A DNA stretch of 45,722 nucleotides from Bacteroidales bacterium M7 (GTDB taxonomy: Bacteria > Bacteroidota > Bacteroidia > Bacteroidales > Muribaculaceae): the NCBI GenBank assembly GCA_001689515.1, contig LUJR01000007.1:4225-49946 (forward strand). The letters run 5' to 3'. Under the pieces are notes generated by a model. That model made no database searches and was not told the DNA's origin. It saw only the letters and a list, made by a program, of their open reading frames with translations. Shown here piece by piece: positions 15,735 through 22,704 of this stretch. Both the position numbers and the translations under genes were made by a program. Positions within the stretch are counted from its first letter, which is position 1. Every line of letters begins with the position of its first letter.

Positions 15735-17450
15735 ATGGAAATTTCAAACATAGACCTCTCCTCATACCCTAACTCCGAGAAAATATACGTCAACGGCAAA
15801 ATATATCCCGACATCAAGGTGGCGATGCGCCAGGTACGTCAGTATCCTACCGTCAAAATTGAGGACGGAAAGCGTGTCGAATATCCCAATGCCCCTGTTA
15901 CTGTCTATGACACAAGCGGACCTTACACCGACCCAGCCTACAATGTGGACATCAACAAAGGGCTGCCTCGGGAGCGCATCAAGTGGGTCGAACAGCGTGA
16001 TGACACCGAACTGCTTCCATCAATAACAAGTGAATACGGCCGTCAGCGTCTTGCCGACCAAGCACTGGATGCCATCCGATTCCCGGTACAGCAGCGTCCG
16101 CGCCGAGCCAAGGACGGACACCGCGTGACACAGATGCACTATGCACGCAAAGGCATCATCACTCCTGAGATGGAATATGCAGCCATACGCGAGAATCTCA
16201 ACAACGAGGCTCTGGGCATACAGTCATACATCACTCCCGAGTTCGTGCGTGACGAGATAGCAGCAGGACGTGCAGTCATCGCCGCCAACATCAATCATCC
16301 CGAAGCAGAGCCTATGATCATAGGCTCAAAATTCACCGTCAAGATCAACACCAACATAGGCAATTCAGCTCTCTCGTCAGGCATAGAGGAAGAGGTGGCA
16401 AAAGCTGTGTGGAGTTGCTACTGGGGCGGTGACACATTAATGGATTTATCCACAGGTGACAATATACATGAGACCCGCGAGTGGATCATCCGCAACTGCC
16501 CTGTGCCCATGGGTACCGTGCCCATCTATCAGGCATTGGAGAAAGTCAACGGCGATGTGCGCCGTCTGACATGGGAAATCTACCGCGATACACTCATCGA
16601 GCAGTGCGAGCAGGGAGTTGACTATTTCACCATCCATGCGGGCGTGCTGCGCGAACATGCCCCGTTGGTTAAGCAACGTCTGACTGGATGCGTCAGCCGT
16701 GGAGGCTCCATCATGCTCCAGTGGACACAACTCCATGACTCAGAAAGCTTCCTCTACGAACATTTTGACGAAATCTGCGAGATTCTCAACAAATACGACG
16801 TGGCGATTTCTCTCGGTGACGGCATGCGCCCCGGCAGCACCTATGATGCCAATGACCGCGCCCAATTCCTCGAACTGGAAATACTCGGACAACTCGCCGA
16901 GCGAGCCTGGGAGCATGACGTGCAGGTGATGATCGAAGGACCGGGACATGTGCCGATGTACAAGATACAGGAAAACATGGATCTGCAGAAGAAGCTCTGT
17001 CACGATGCTCCTTTCTATACCCTCGGACCGTTGACCACCGACATTGCTCCTGCTTATGACCACATCACATCAGCCATCGGCGCAGCCAACATCGGTGCCA
17101 TGGGCACAGCGATGCTCTGCTACGTCACTCCTAAGGAACATCTGTCGCTGCCCACCCTCGACGATGTGCGTGAAGGCGTCATAGCCTACAAGATAGCAGC
17201 GCATGCCGCCGACCTCGCCAAGCGTCTCCCCGGAGCAGAGGTGCGTGACAATGCGCTGAGCAAAGCCCGCTTCGAGTTCCGTTGGAAAGACCAGTTCAAT
17301 CTCTCCCTTGATCCTGAGAAAACACGTAAATATTACCTTGAGTCGCGACGCAATGCGCCTGATGCCGATGACAAATTCTGCACCATGTGCGGACCCAACT
17401 TCTGTGCCATGCGCATCTCACAGAATGTAGCCGACTCGTGCGACAAATAA
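15735..17450 (+). CDS. thiC: Phosphomethylpyrimidine synthase ThiC
   Basis: A 571-residue non-canonical radical-SAM enzyme that rearranges aminoimidazole ribotide into HMP-P. The C-terminal cluster motif CTMCGPNFC gives C549, C552 and C557, which hold the [4Fe-4S] cluster. Other signatures are MHYARKGIITPEME, GDTLMDLSTG, VDYFTIHAGV, SLGDGMRPGS and IEGPGHVP. It is full length, with the long N-terminal domain. The enzyme is oxygen-sensitive, which fits an anaerobe. A palindromic repeat separates it from thiH. Confidence 0.97.
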   Translation: MEISNIDLSSYPNSEKIYVNGKIYPDIKVAMRQVRQYPTVKIEDGKRVEYPNAPVTVYDTSGPYTDPAYNVDINKGLPRERIKWVEQRDDTELLPSITSEYGRQRLADQALDAIRFPVQQRPRRAKDGHRVTQMHYARKGIITPEMEYAAIRENLNNEALGIQSYITPEFVRDEIAAGRAVIAANINHPEAEPMIIGSKFTVKINTNIGNSALSSGIEEEVAKAVWSCYWGGDTLMDLSTGDNIHETREWIIRNCPVPMGTVPIYQALEKVNGDVRRLTWEIYRDTLIEQCEQGVDYFTIHAGVLREHAPLVKQRLTGCVSRGGSIMLQWTQLHDSESFLYEHFDEICEILNKYDVAISLGDGMRPGSTYDANDRAQFLELEILGQLAERAWEHDVQVMIEGPGHVPMYKIQENMDLQKKLCHDAPFYTLGPLTTDIAPAYDHITSAIGAANIGAMGTAMLCYVTPKEHLSLPTLDDVREGVIAYKIAAHAADLAKRLPGAEVRDNALSKARFEFRWKDQFNLSLDPEKTRKYYLESRRNAPDADDKFCTMCGPNFCAMRISQNVADSCDK

Positions 17451-17473
17451 CCCAAATCATAATTTACACATCG

Positions 17474-17552
17474 TGTAGGGACGCGGCGTGCCGCGTCAAC
17501 GTATCAGACATAGCTGTTTGCCCTTGATGACGCGGCACGCCGCGTCCCTACA
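17474..17552. repeat. Palindromic REP-like element between thiC and thiH
   Basis: Two exact 25-nt inverted arms, 17474-17498 and 17528-17552, with a 29-nt loop. Each arm starts or ends with tgtaggg/ccctaca and contains its own 8-bp hairpin (gacgcggc, 2-nt loop, gccgcgtc). The layout (terminal TAGGG, GC-rich palindromic core) recurs with a different core at 28601-28682 and as a single unit at 28765-28793. It would form a very stable RNA stem within the thi transcript. Confidence 0.85.
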
Positions 17553-17584
17553 TGTTGATGGAATCAAAACATATTTTTTAACAA

Positions 17585-18733
17585 ATGAGTTCAGAGCCAA
17601 GATTCGGACACGGCTTCAGCGAAGTCGTGCGCCAATGGGACTGGGATGAAACAGCCTCACGGTTTGATACTTTCACGGAGCGTGATGTGCTTCGCGTACT
17701 TGCAAAAGCCTCAGGCGGCAAACAGCTCACTCCAGAGGAGTTCATGGTGCTCATCTCCCCGGCTGCCGAAAACCATCTTGAAGAGATGGCGCAGCTGAGC
17801 CGAATGTTCACACGCGAGAGGTTCGGCAAGACCATATCGATGTACATCCCTCTCTACGTCTCCAATGCCTGCACCAACAAGTGCGTCTACTGCGGTTTCA
17901 ACCACGACAACCCCTTCAAGCGCACCACACTCACCATGGAGCAGGTCAAAGCCGAGTGCGAAGCGATACGCCGCTTGGGACCCTTTGAAAACCTGCTGAT
18001 AGTCTCTGGCGAATTTCCATCGATCAACGGTGCCGACTACATGGAGGAGGTGTTCAAGACGTGCCGACCCTATTTCCATAACCTCACCCTTGAAGCCATG
18101 CCTATGAAGCAGCGTGACTACGAACGTCTTGTGAATGTCGGGCTCAACGGTGTGGTATGCTTCCAGGAGACCTATAACTATAACCGTTACGGACACTACC
18201 ATCCCCAGGGCATGAAATCGTTTTACGATTGGCGCATCAACGGATTTGACCGCATGGGTCGCGCCGGAGTGCACAAGATAGGCATGGGAGTGCTGATAGG
18301 ACTTGAAGACTGGCGCACAGATGTCACCTTCATGGCGCGTCATCTGCGTTATCTCCAGCAACACTACTGGCGTACACGCTACAGCATCAACTTCCCGCGT
18401 ATGTGTCCCAGCGAAACGGGGTATCAGCCCAATGTGGTGATGACAGACCGCCAGCTTGCGCAGCTGACATTTGCATTCCGCATATTTGATCATGATGCCG
18501 ACATCTCATACTCTACACGTGAAAAGCCTGAATTCCGCAAAAATATGATGCAGCTTGGCGTGACATCGATGAGTGCCGGTTCTCAGACCGAACCGGGCGG
18601 ATATGCCTCATGTCCCGATGCCCTGGAGCAGTTTGAAGTTACCGACCACCGCAGTCCTCAAGCGGTCACACAATCCATCCGCGAAGGCGGCTACGACGTG
18701 GTCTGGAAAGACTGGGATCGTATATTTGATTGA
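17585..18733 (+). CDS. thiH: 2-iminoacetate synthase ThiH
   Basis: A 382-residue radical-SAM enzyme that cleaves tyrosine to p-cresol and dehydroglycine for ThiG. The CxxxCxxC motif is C96, C100 and C103 in CTNKCVYCGF. ThiH-specific stretches include LIVSGEFP, FQETYNYNRY and SINFPRMCPSETG. ThiH rather than the oxygen-dependent ThiO marks an anaerobic route. It starts 134 bp after thiC because of the palindromic repeat, and thiF follows 5 bp after its stop. Confidence 0.96.
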   Translation: MSSEPRFGHGFSEVVRQWDWDETASRFDTFTERDVLRVLAKASGGKQLTPEEFMVLISPAAENHLEEMAQLSRMFTRERFGKTISMYIPLYVSNACTNKCVYCGFNHDNPFKRTTLTMEQVKAECEAIRRLGPFENLLIVSGEFPSINGADYMEEVFKTCRPYFHNLTLEAMPMKQRDYERLVNVGLNGVVCFQETYNYNRYGHYHPQGMKSFYDWRINGFDRMGRAGVHKIGMGVLIGLEDWRTDVTFMARHLRYLQQHYWRTRYSINFPRMCPSETGYQPNVVMTDRQLAQLTFAFRIFDHDADISYSTREKPEFRKNMMQLGVTSMSAGSQTEPGGYASCPDALEQFEVTDHRSPQAVTQSIREGGYDVVWKDWDRIFD

Positions 18734-18738
18734 TCCAT

Positions 18739-19452
18739 ATGCCACTGACTGAAGAACAGAAGCGGCGTTACAGCCGCAATACGATGCTTGATGGCATCGG
18801 CATGGACGGCCAACAGAAACTGTTGGCGTCACATGTAGCAGTAGTAGGATGCGGTGCTTTAGGCTCTATAGTGTCGATGTATCTTGCCGGAGCGGGTGTA
18901 GGGTCACTGACGGTGATTGACTTCGACACAGTAGACATCAGCAATCTGCAACGTCAGCTCTCTTTTGCCACCTCACAGTGCGGACTGAAAAAATCCGCAG
19001 CGACCGCCGACAGGTTGCGTGAAATAAACCCTGACATAACCGTGCGAAGCGTCGACCGTCTGCTCACCCCCGGCAATATCTCCGAAATAATCGGCACTGC
19101 CGATCTGATCGTAGAGGGAAGCGACAACCCTGCCACAAAATATATGGTGACCGATTATGCCGTAGCGACAGGTATACCTTATGTCATGGGTGGTGTGGAA
19201 CAATGGCGCGGACAAGTCATGTCATGGTCACAAGGGCACAGAAGCTACCGTGACTTCTTCCCTGAAAGTGCCGAAGAAGGAGGGTTCACCCCATGCGCAC
19301 TCGGCGGAGTACACGGACCATTGCCAGGAATCATAGGCTCCATCATGGCATCGGAGGCAATCAAGATCATATGCGGATGCGGAAGACCCCTCTATGACCG
19401 CCTGTTTATGATTGACACCAAGGAGATGACCACGATGGTCATAAATATATGA
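18739..19452 (+). CDS. thiF: ThiS adenylyltransferase ThiF
   Basis: A 237-residue E1-like enzyme that adenylates the ThiS C-terminus. The nucleotide-binding GCGALG is at 37-42, and the DFDTVDISNLQRQ motif follows. A conserved-looking cysteine lies in GFTPCALGG near 190. The two CxxC zinc pairs of E. coli ThiF are not visible. ATG 18739 is preferred over TTG 18730, which overlaps the thiH stop. It is the last gene of the thi operon; a dedicated cysteine desulfurase is not in the window. Confidence 0.93.
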   Translation: MPLTEEQKRRYSRNTMLDGIGMDGQQKLLASHVAVVGCGALGSIVSMYLAGAGVGSLTVIDFDTVDISNLQRQLSFATSQCGLKKSAATADRLREINPDITVRSVDRLLTPGNISEIIGTADLIVEGSDNPATKYMVTDYAVATGIPYVMGGVEQWRGQVMSWSQGHRSYRDFFPESAEEGGFTPCALGGVHGPLPGIIGSIMASEAIKIICGCGRPLYDRLFMIDTKEMTTMVINI

Positions 19453-19467
19453 GGGACAACAGAGGTG

Positions 19468-19677
19468 TCAATTGAGCACTACCCCGTTGAAATCATCGGG
19501 GAGAACGGAAGCCACATGATATGCGCGCGCAAACTGGCGGATGAATTCTACCGTCATCCTCGAGGGCATGACGCGTCGTGACTGTGCATGACGCGAAGAG
19601 CCGCAAGTAATCTGGCTGACTCTGATGTGGATACGTGATGATATGCGTGATAATTCAGGAGTAGAGGTATCTGCCAT
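19468..19677 (-). CDS. Possible small ORF, unrecognised
   Basis: A 69-codon frame on the minus strand in the gap between thiF and the ECF sigma gene (start ATG 19675-19677). It is basic, with Arg/Ser-rich first half and a helical MTVEFIRQFARAYHVASVLP segment, ending VVLN. No promoter or ribosome-binding site stands out. It may be a real small protein, a degraded gene, or part of a dispersed short repeat; the composition of the second half looks protein-like. The rest of the 488-bp gap (19684-19800) shows nothing I can name. Confidence 0.25.
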   Translation of the reverse strand: MADTSTPELSRISSRIHIRVSQITCGSSRHAQSRRVMPSRMTVEFIRQFARAYHVASVLPDDFNGVVLN

Positions 19678-19801
19678 AAGCAATGAATGGGATTGTTAAA
19701 AATACGTCATGTTGAGGTTGAGCTGTCTGCATATAAAACGCAGATGATACGCTATTATTATAAACTTATGGGGTGAAAATGTGTTAATTAATATAGAGGC
19801 A

Positions 19802-19833
19802 TTTTGTGTATCAATATGATTTGTATAACTTTG
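19802..19833 (+). promoter_or_regulatory. Promoter of the ECF sigma factor gene
   Basis: TTTG at 19803-19806, 19-nt spacer, and TAACTTTG at 19826-19833: an exact housekeeping Bacteroidota promoter. A start near 19840 gives a 100-nt AT-rich leader before ATG 19941. The sigma gene is therefore predicted to be read by the primary sigma factor. Confidence 0.75.
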
Positions 19834-19940
19834 CGTTGTTAAAAGCTATATATTATTGCTTATATACCGTAATATCAATCACACATTCACAATTTCTGCC
19901 TATCGAAACATAATTACTTCAATCATTCAATCTGAAAGTC

Positions 19941-20531
19941 ATGGTAGAAACTTCACAGATGACCGATAACGGCCTGGTAGAAGCTTATGTCAACGGTAAT
20001 AACAAAGCGTTTGATGAGTTGTTGAAGCGTCATCAAGCGAAACTTTTTGCATATATAATGCGCATCGTCAATGATGCCGATATCGCAGACGATATATTTC
20101 AGGAAACGTTTGTCAAAGTCATAACCAATATACGCCACGGTAAATACGTCGACACCGGCAAGTTCTCGGCATGGCTGATGCGTATAGCCCACAACATCAT
20201 CATCGACCACTTCCGCCAGCTAAAGATTGAGAAGACCATCTCCACCGATGAAGACAACTCCCCCATCCTCAGCAGCGCAGATCTCGCCGAGGCAAGCATA
20301 GAGGACAGCATGGTCAACACACAGATACATGACGACATACGCCGCATCATCGATGCTCTCCCCGACAATCAGAAAGAGGTGCTCAAGATGCGGTTTTATC
20401 AGGGACTTTCATTCAAGGAGATTGCCGAAGCCACCGGCACAGGCATCAACACCGCCCTCGGCCGCATGCGCTACGCCATCCTCAACATGAAGCGTCTGGC
20501 AGATGCCAACCATATCGAGCTTACCGTCTGA
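19941..20531 (+). CDS. ECF-type RNA polymerase sigma factor
   Basis: A 196-residue sigma-70 family protein with only regions 2 and 4. Region 2 (about 20-95) contains AFDELLKRHQAKLFAYIMRIV, the DADIADDIFQETFVKV core-binding helix and GKFSAWLMRIAHNIIIDHFRQ. Region 4 (about 130-185) contains LPDNQKEVLKMRFYQGLSFKEIAEATGTGINTALGRMRYA, an HTH (quoted here only as a span). No anti-sigma factor gene is adjacent, unlike the FecI/FecR pairs common in Bacteroidales, so it is an orphan ECF sigma. Its targets are unknown. Confidence 0.9.
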   Translation: MVETSQMTDNGLVEAYVNGNNKAFDELLKRHQAKLFAYIMRIVNDADIADDIFQETFVKVITNIRHGKYVDTGKFSAWLMRIAHNIIIDHFRQLKIEKTISTDEDNSPILSSADLAEASIEDSMVNTQIHDDIRRIIDALPDNQKEVLKMRFYQGLSFKEIAEATGTGINTALGRMRYAILNMKRLADANHIELTV

Positions 20532-20563
20532 TTTGGAATATCCCGATTAATTTGCTACCTTTG
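20532..20563 (+). promoter_or_regulatory. Promoter of the greA leader
   Basis: TTTG at 20532-20535, 20-nt spacer, and TACCTTTG at 20556-20563, an ideal Bacteroidota promoter starting right at the end of the sigma gene. The predicted start is near 20570, about 168 nt before greA. Confidence 0.75.
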
Positions 20564-20615
20564 TAGACACTAACACATACATCTCCTCACTTCCGGCAAC
20601 CGAATGCCTAATGTG

Positions 20616-20659
20616 GATCTCATGTCGCTTCATGGCGTCATCGAGATTCAAATTTTTTT
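20616..20659 (+). terminator. Terminator-like hairpin in the greA leader (possible attenuator)
   Basis: 20616-20628 (gatctcatgtcgc) pairs with 20635-20648 with one mismatch, one bulged C and a terminal G-T pair, around the 6-nt loop ttcatg. Four nucleotides later comes a run of seven T (20653-20659). It stands between the promoter at 20532-20563 and greA at 20738, with no second TAnnTTTG promoter seen after it. Transcripts stopping here would be about 85-90 nt. Confidence 0.6.
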
Positions 20660-20737
20660 CGTGCGTCCGGAAAATGTAAATCATTGATTTTATTATTTAA
20701 CTACTTAATTATCAATATCTAAAACAATCTTTTAGCC

Positions 20738-21208
20738 ATGGCAATAACTTTCATGACCAAAGAAGGCTATAAAAAGAAAATGGACGAAATCGCCTACCTC
20801 GAGTCGGTGAAACGTCCTGAGATTTCGCGCGCCATAGCCGAAGCGCGTGACAAAGGCGACCTGTCAGAAAACTCAGAATACGATGCAGCCAAAGAAGCCC
20901 AGGGTCTGCTTGAAATGAAGATTTCACAGCTCAAGGATCTCGTGGCTAACGCCCGCATCATCGACGAAAGCACCCTCAACGAAAACGAGGTGCAGATACT
21001 CAATACCGTCACAATCAAAAATACCGCCAACGGCATGACGATGGAATACACCATCGTGGCTGACTCCGAGGCTAATCTCAAAGAGAAGAAAATCGGATCA
21101 AGCACCCCCATCGCCCAGGGACTCCTCGGTCACAAACTCGGCGAAGTTGTAGAAATCAAGGTGCCCGCAGGCATAGTGAAATTTGAAATCGTCAAAATCA
21201 GCTTCTGA
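20738..21208 (+). CDS. greA: Transcription elongation factor GreA
   Basis: A 156-residue protein with the N-terminal antiparallel coiled coil (about 10-75) and C-terminal FKBP-like domain. The acidic tip GDLSENSEYDAAKE contains D41 and E44, the residues that coordinate the second Mg ion in the RNA polymerase secondary channel to trigger transcript cleavage. The normal length and start make the call firm. It is preceded by a leader with a terminator-like hairpin, and a HIT gene follows 5 bp downstream. Confidence 0.97.
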   Translation: MAITFMTKEGYKKKMDEIAYLESVKRPEISRAIAEARDKGDLSENSEYDAAKEAQGLLEMKISQLKDLVANARIIDESTLNENEVQILNTVTIKNTANGMTMEYTIVADSEANLKEKKIGSSTPIAQGLLGHKLGEVVEIKVPAGIVKFEIVKISF

Positions 21209-21213
21209 TAATC

Positions 21214-21606
21214 ATGGCAACTATATTCTCCAAGATAGCATCGGGCGAAATCCCTTCATATAAGATAGCCGAGGACGACCATTTTTTCTCGTTTCTCGAC
21301 ATCAACCCCGTCGCTCCGGGACATGTCCTCGTCATTCCGAAGCGCGAGGTCGACTACATCTTTGATCTTGACGATGACGAGCTTGCAGCCATGCAGCTCT
21401 TTGCCAAGCGCATAGCCAAGGCTATCGGCAAAGCAATGCCCTGCCGCAAGGTAGGCCAATGTGTCATCGGACTCGAAGTGCCACACGCCCACATCCACCT
21501 CGTGCCCATGCGCACCGAGGCAGACATGGACTTCCGCAAGCCCAAACTCAACCTCCCACCCGAAGAAATGCAGCGCATAGCCGAAGCCATCCGCGCCGCC
21601 CTCTGA
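21214..21606 (+). CDS. HIT-family nucleotide hydrolase/transferase
   Basis: A 130-residue histidine-triad protein. The HxHxH motif is H91, H93 and H95 in PHAHIHLVPM, and the N-terminal IFSKIASGEIPSYKIAED is typical. The family hydrolyses adenosine phosphoramidates and related nucleotides; the physiological substrate is not known from sequence. It is 5 bp after greA, an arrangement seen widely in Bacteroidales, and is followed by a convergent hairpin. Confidence 0.92.
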   Translation: MATIFSKIASGEIPSYKIAEDDHFFSFLDINPVAPGHVLVIPKREVDYIFDLDDDELAAMQLFAKRIAKAIGKAMPCRKVGQCVIGLEVPHAHIHLVPMRTEADMDFRKPKLNLPPEEMQRIAEAIRAAL

Positions 21607-21634
21607 TTCCATCCTACTAAAACAGCTAATCACA

Positions 21635-21674
21635 TCCACCGCAGGGTCACAACAACATCCCTACGGTGGATTTT
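21635..21674 (+). terminator. Hairpin terminator after the greA-HIT operon
   Basis: tccaccgcaggg (21635-21646) and ccctacggtgga (21659-21670) pair at 11 of 12 positions with a 12-nt loop and are followed by tttt. The right arm overlaps the last codons of the convergent HNH gene (stop at 21661-21663), so it may serve both directions. Confidence 0.65.
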
Positions 21675-22704
21675 CGTCCATAAGATTCTGGATCAGACGT
21701 GTCAACGGACGTTTGTGCATATCATCGCTATCGGGGTATGTACCATAGATAAAGCGTCTGACTTCTTCATTGCTGAGCTTCTGTCCTTTGTCTGAAAACA
21801 ACTGGTTAAGCGCCTCCATGCTGCTAGTATTATACGCCATTTTACGCCATATGGTTTCCTCGGCCACATCGATGTGCTCCCGATATATGCTGGTGATATG
21901 GAGCCTTTCATCCATGTTGTCACGCAGTGTCTTGTAATCCGGAGTGGCTTCAGATAGACATATTTCAAGCTCATCGGCATCATGGTTCATTATGTAGCTC
22001 GCCATACTCTTGGCTGAGACCCTCAGATACAGCACATCACGGCCGACATGCGGGTCATCTTCGTAAAGGCAGAAATATTCACCTTCATCGTCACCCTTAT
22101 TGCGGTTGCATGAGAAGCAGCATGGCACAAGATTAAAGAACGATATGGCAAGATGCGGATAGCGGGACTTAGGTTTCCAGTGATCAGCCGTGTAGTATGC
22201 AACCCCATTCCTGTCGGTGACGCAAAATGCAGCGTTGCAATATACACACGCCTTGATGCCGAGCCTACGTATATATTGAGGATAGATGTATTGCCGTATG
22301 TCATCATACCTGAGTGCCTTTATGATTATGTCATTGAATTTTGCTACCTTCTTGTTGCGCACCTTTACCTTGAGATAGTAGAATGCAGGATCTCCTATTG
22401 CGTTGTCAAACTCCGTATTAAGTGACTTAATTTCGCCAGGCGTGGCATCCAAGAGATCGTCTTTGTATTTACGCAAAAGCAGTGATGTATATCGCTGCAA
22501 GTTCTCGGCAACGACTTGTGGGAGCGGAGTCCCGTCATTGGATGTCACGTCCCTTTCATTAAATGCTTTCAGCAGCGCATCGAGCCGCCTGGAGGGGTTG
22601 ATGAGAATATTGTCATCCCTCCCATAATGGCCGTGGGAGTGTACCTCCTTTCTGTAATTCTCGGCAACGGCCTTTACAAAGCCATCAATCAGTATCTTTC
22701 TCAT
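21661..22704 (-). CDS. Zinc-knuckle HNH endonuclease, PtuB-like effector of an ATPase-nuclease pair
   Basis: A 347-residue protein with a central HNH nuclease fold: CVYC at 153-156, the catalytic-type ADHWKPKSRYP at 173-183, FFNLVPCC at 189-196 and CFSCNRNKGD at 196-205. The two CxxC pairs would hold a structural zinc and D174-H175, N191 and N200/N202 form the betabeta-alpha-metal site. This pattern is known from PtuB of Septu and of retron Ec78 systems. The N-terminal 145 and C-terminal 130 residues are helical and unfamiliar. Its ATG lies inside the end of the upstream ATPase gene (20-nt overlap), so the two are translationally coupled. Probable role: DNA or RNA cleavage on phage infection (inference). 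Confidence 0.75.
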   Translation of the reverse strand: MRKILIDGFVKAVAENYRKEVHSHGHYGRDDNILINPSRRLDALLKAFNERDVTSNDGTPLPQVVAENLQRYTSLLLRKYKDDLLDATPGEIKSLNTEFDNAIGDPAFYYLKVKVRNKKVAKFNDIIIKALRYDDIRQYIYPQYIRRLGIKACVYCNAAFCVTDRNGVAYYTADHWKPKSRYPHLAISFFNLVPCCFSCNRNKGDDEGEYFCLYEDDPHVGRDVLYLRVSAKSMASYIMNHDADELEICLSEATPDYKTLRDNMDERLHITSIYREHIDVAEETIWRKMAYNTSSMEALNQLFSDKGQKLSNEEVRRFIYGTYPDSDDMHKRPLTRLIQNLMDENPP

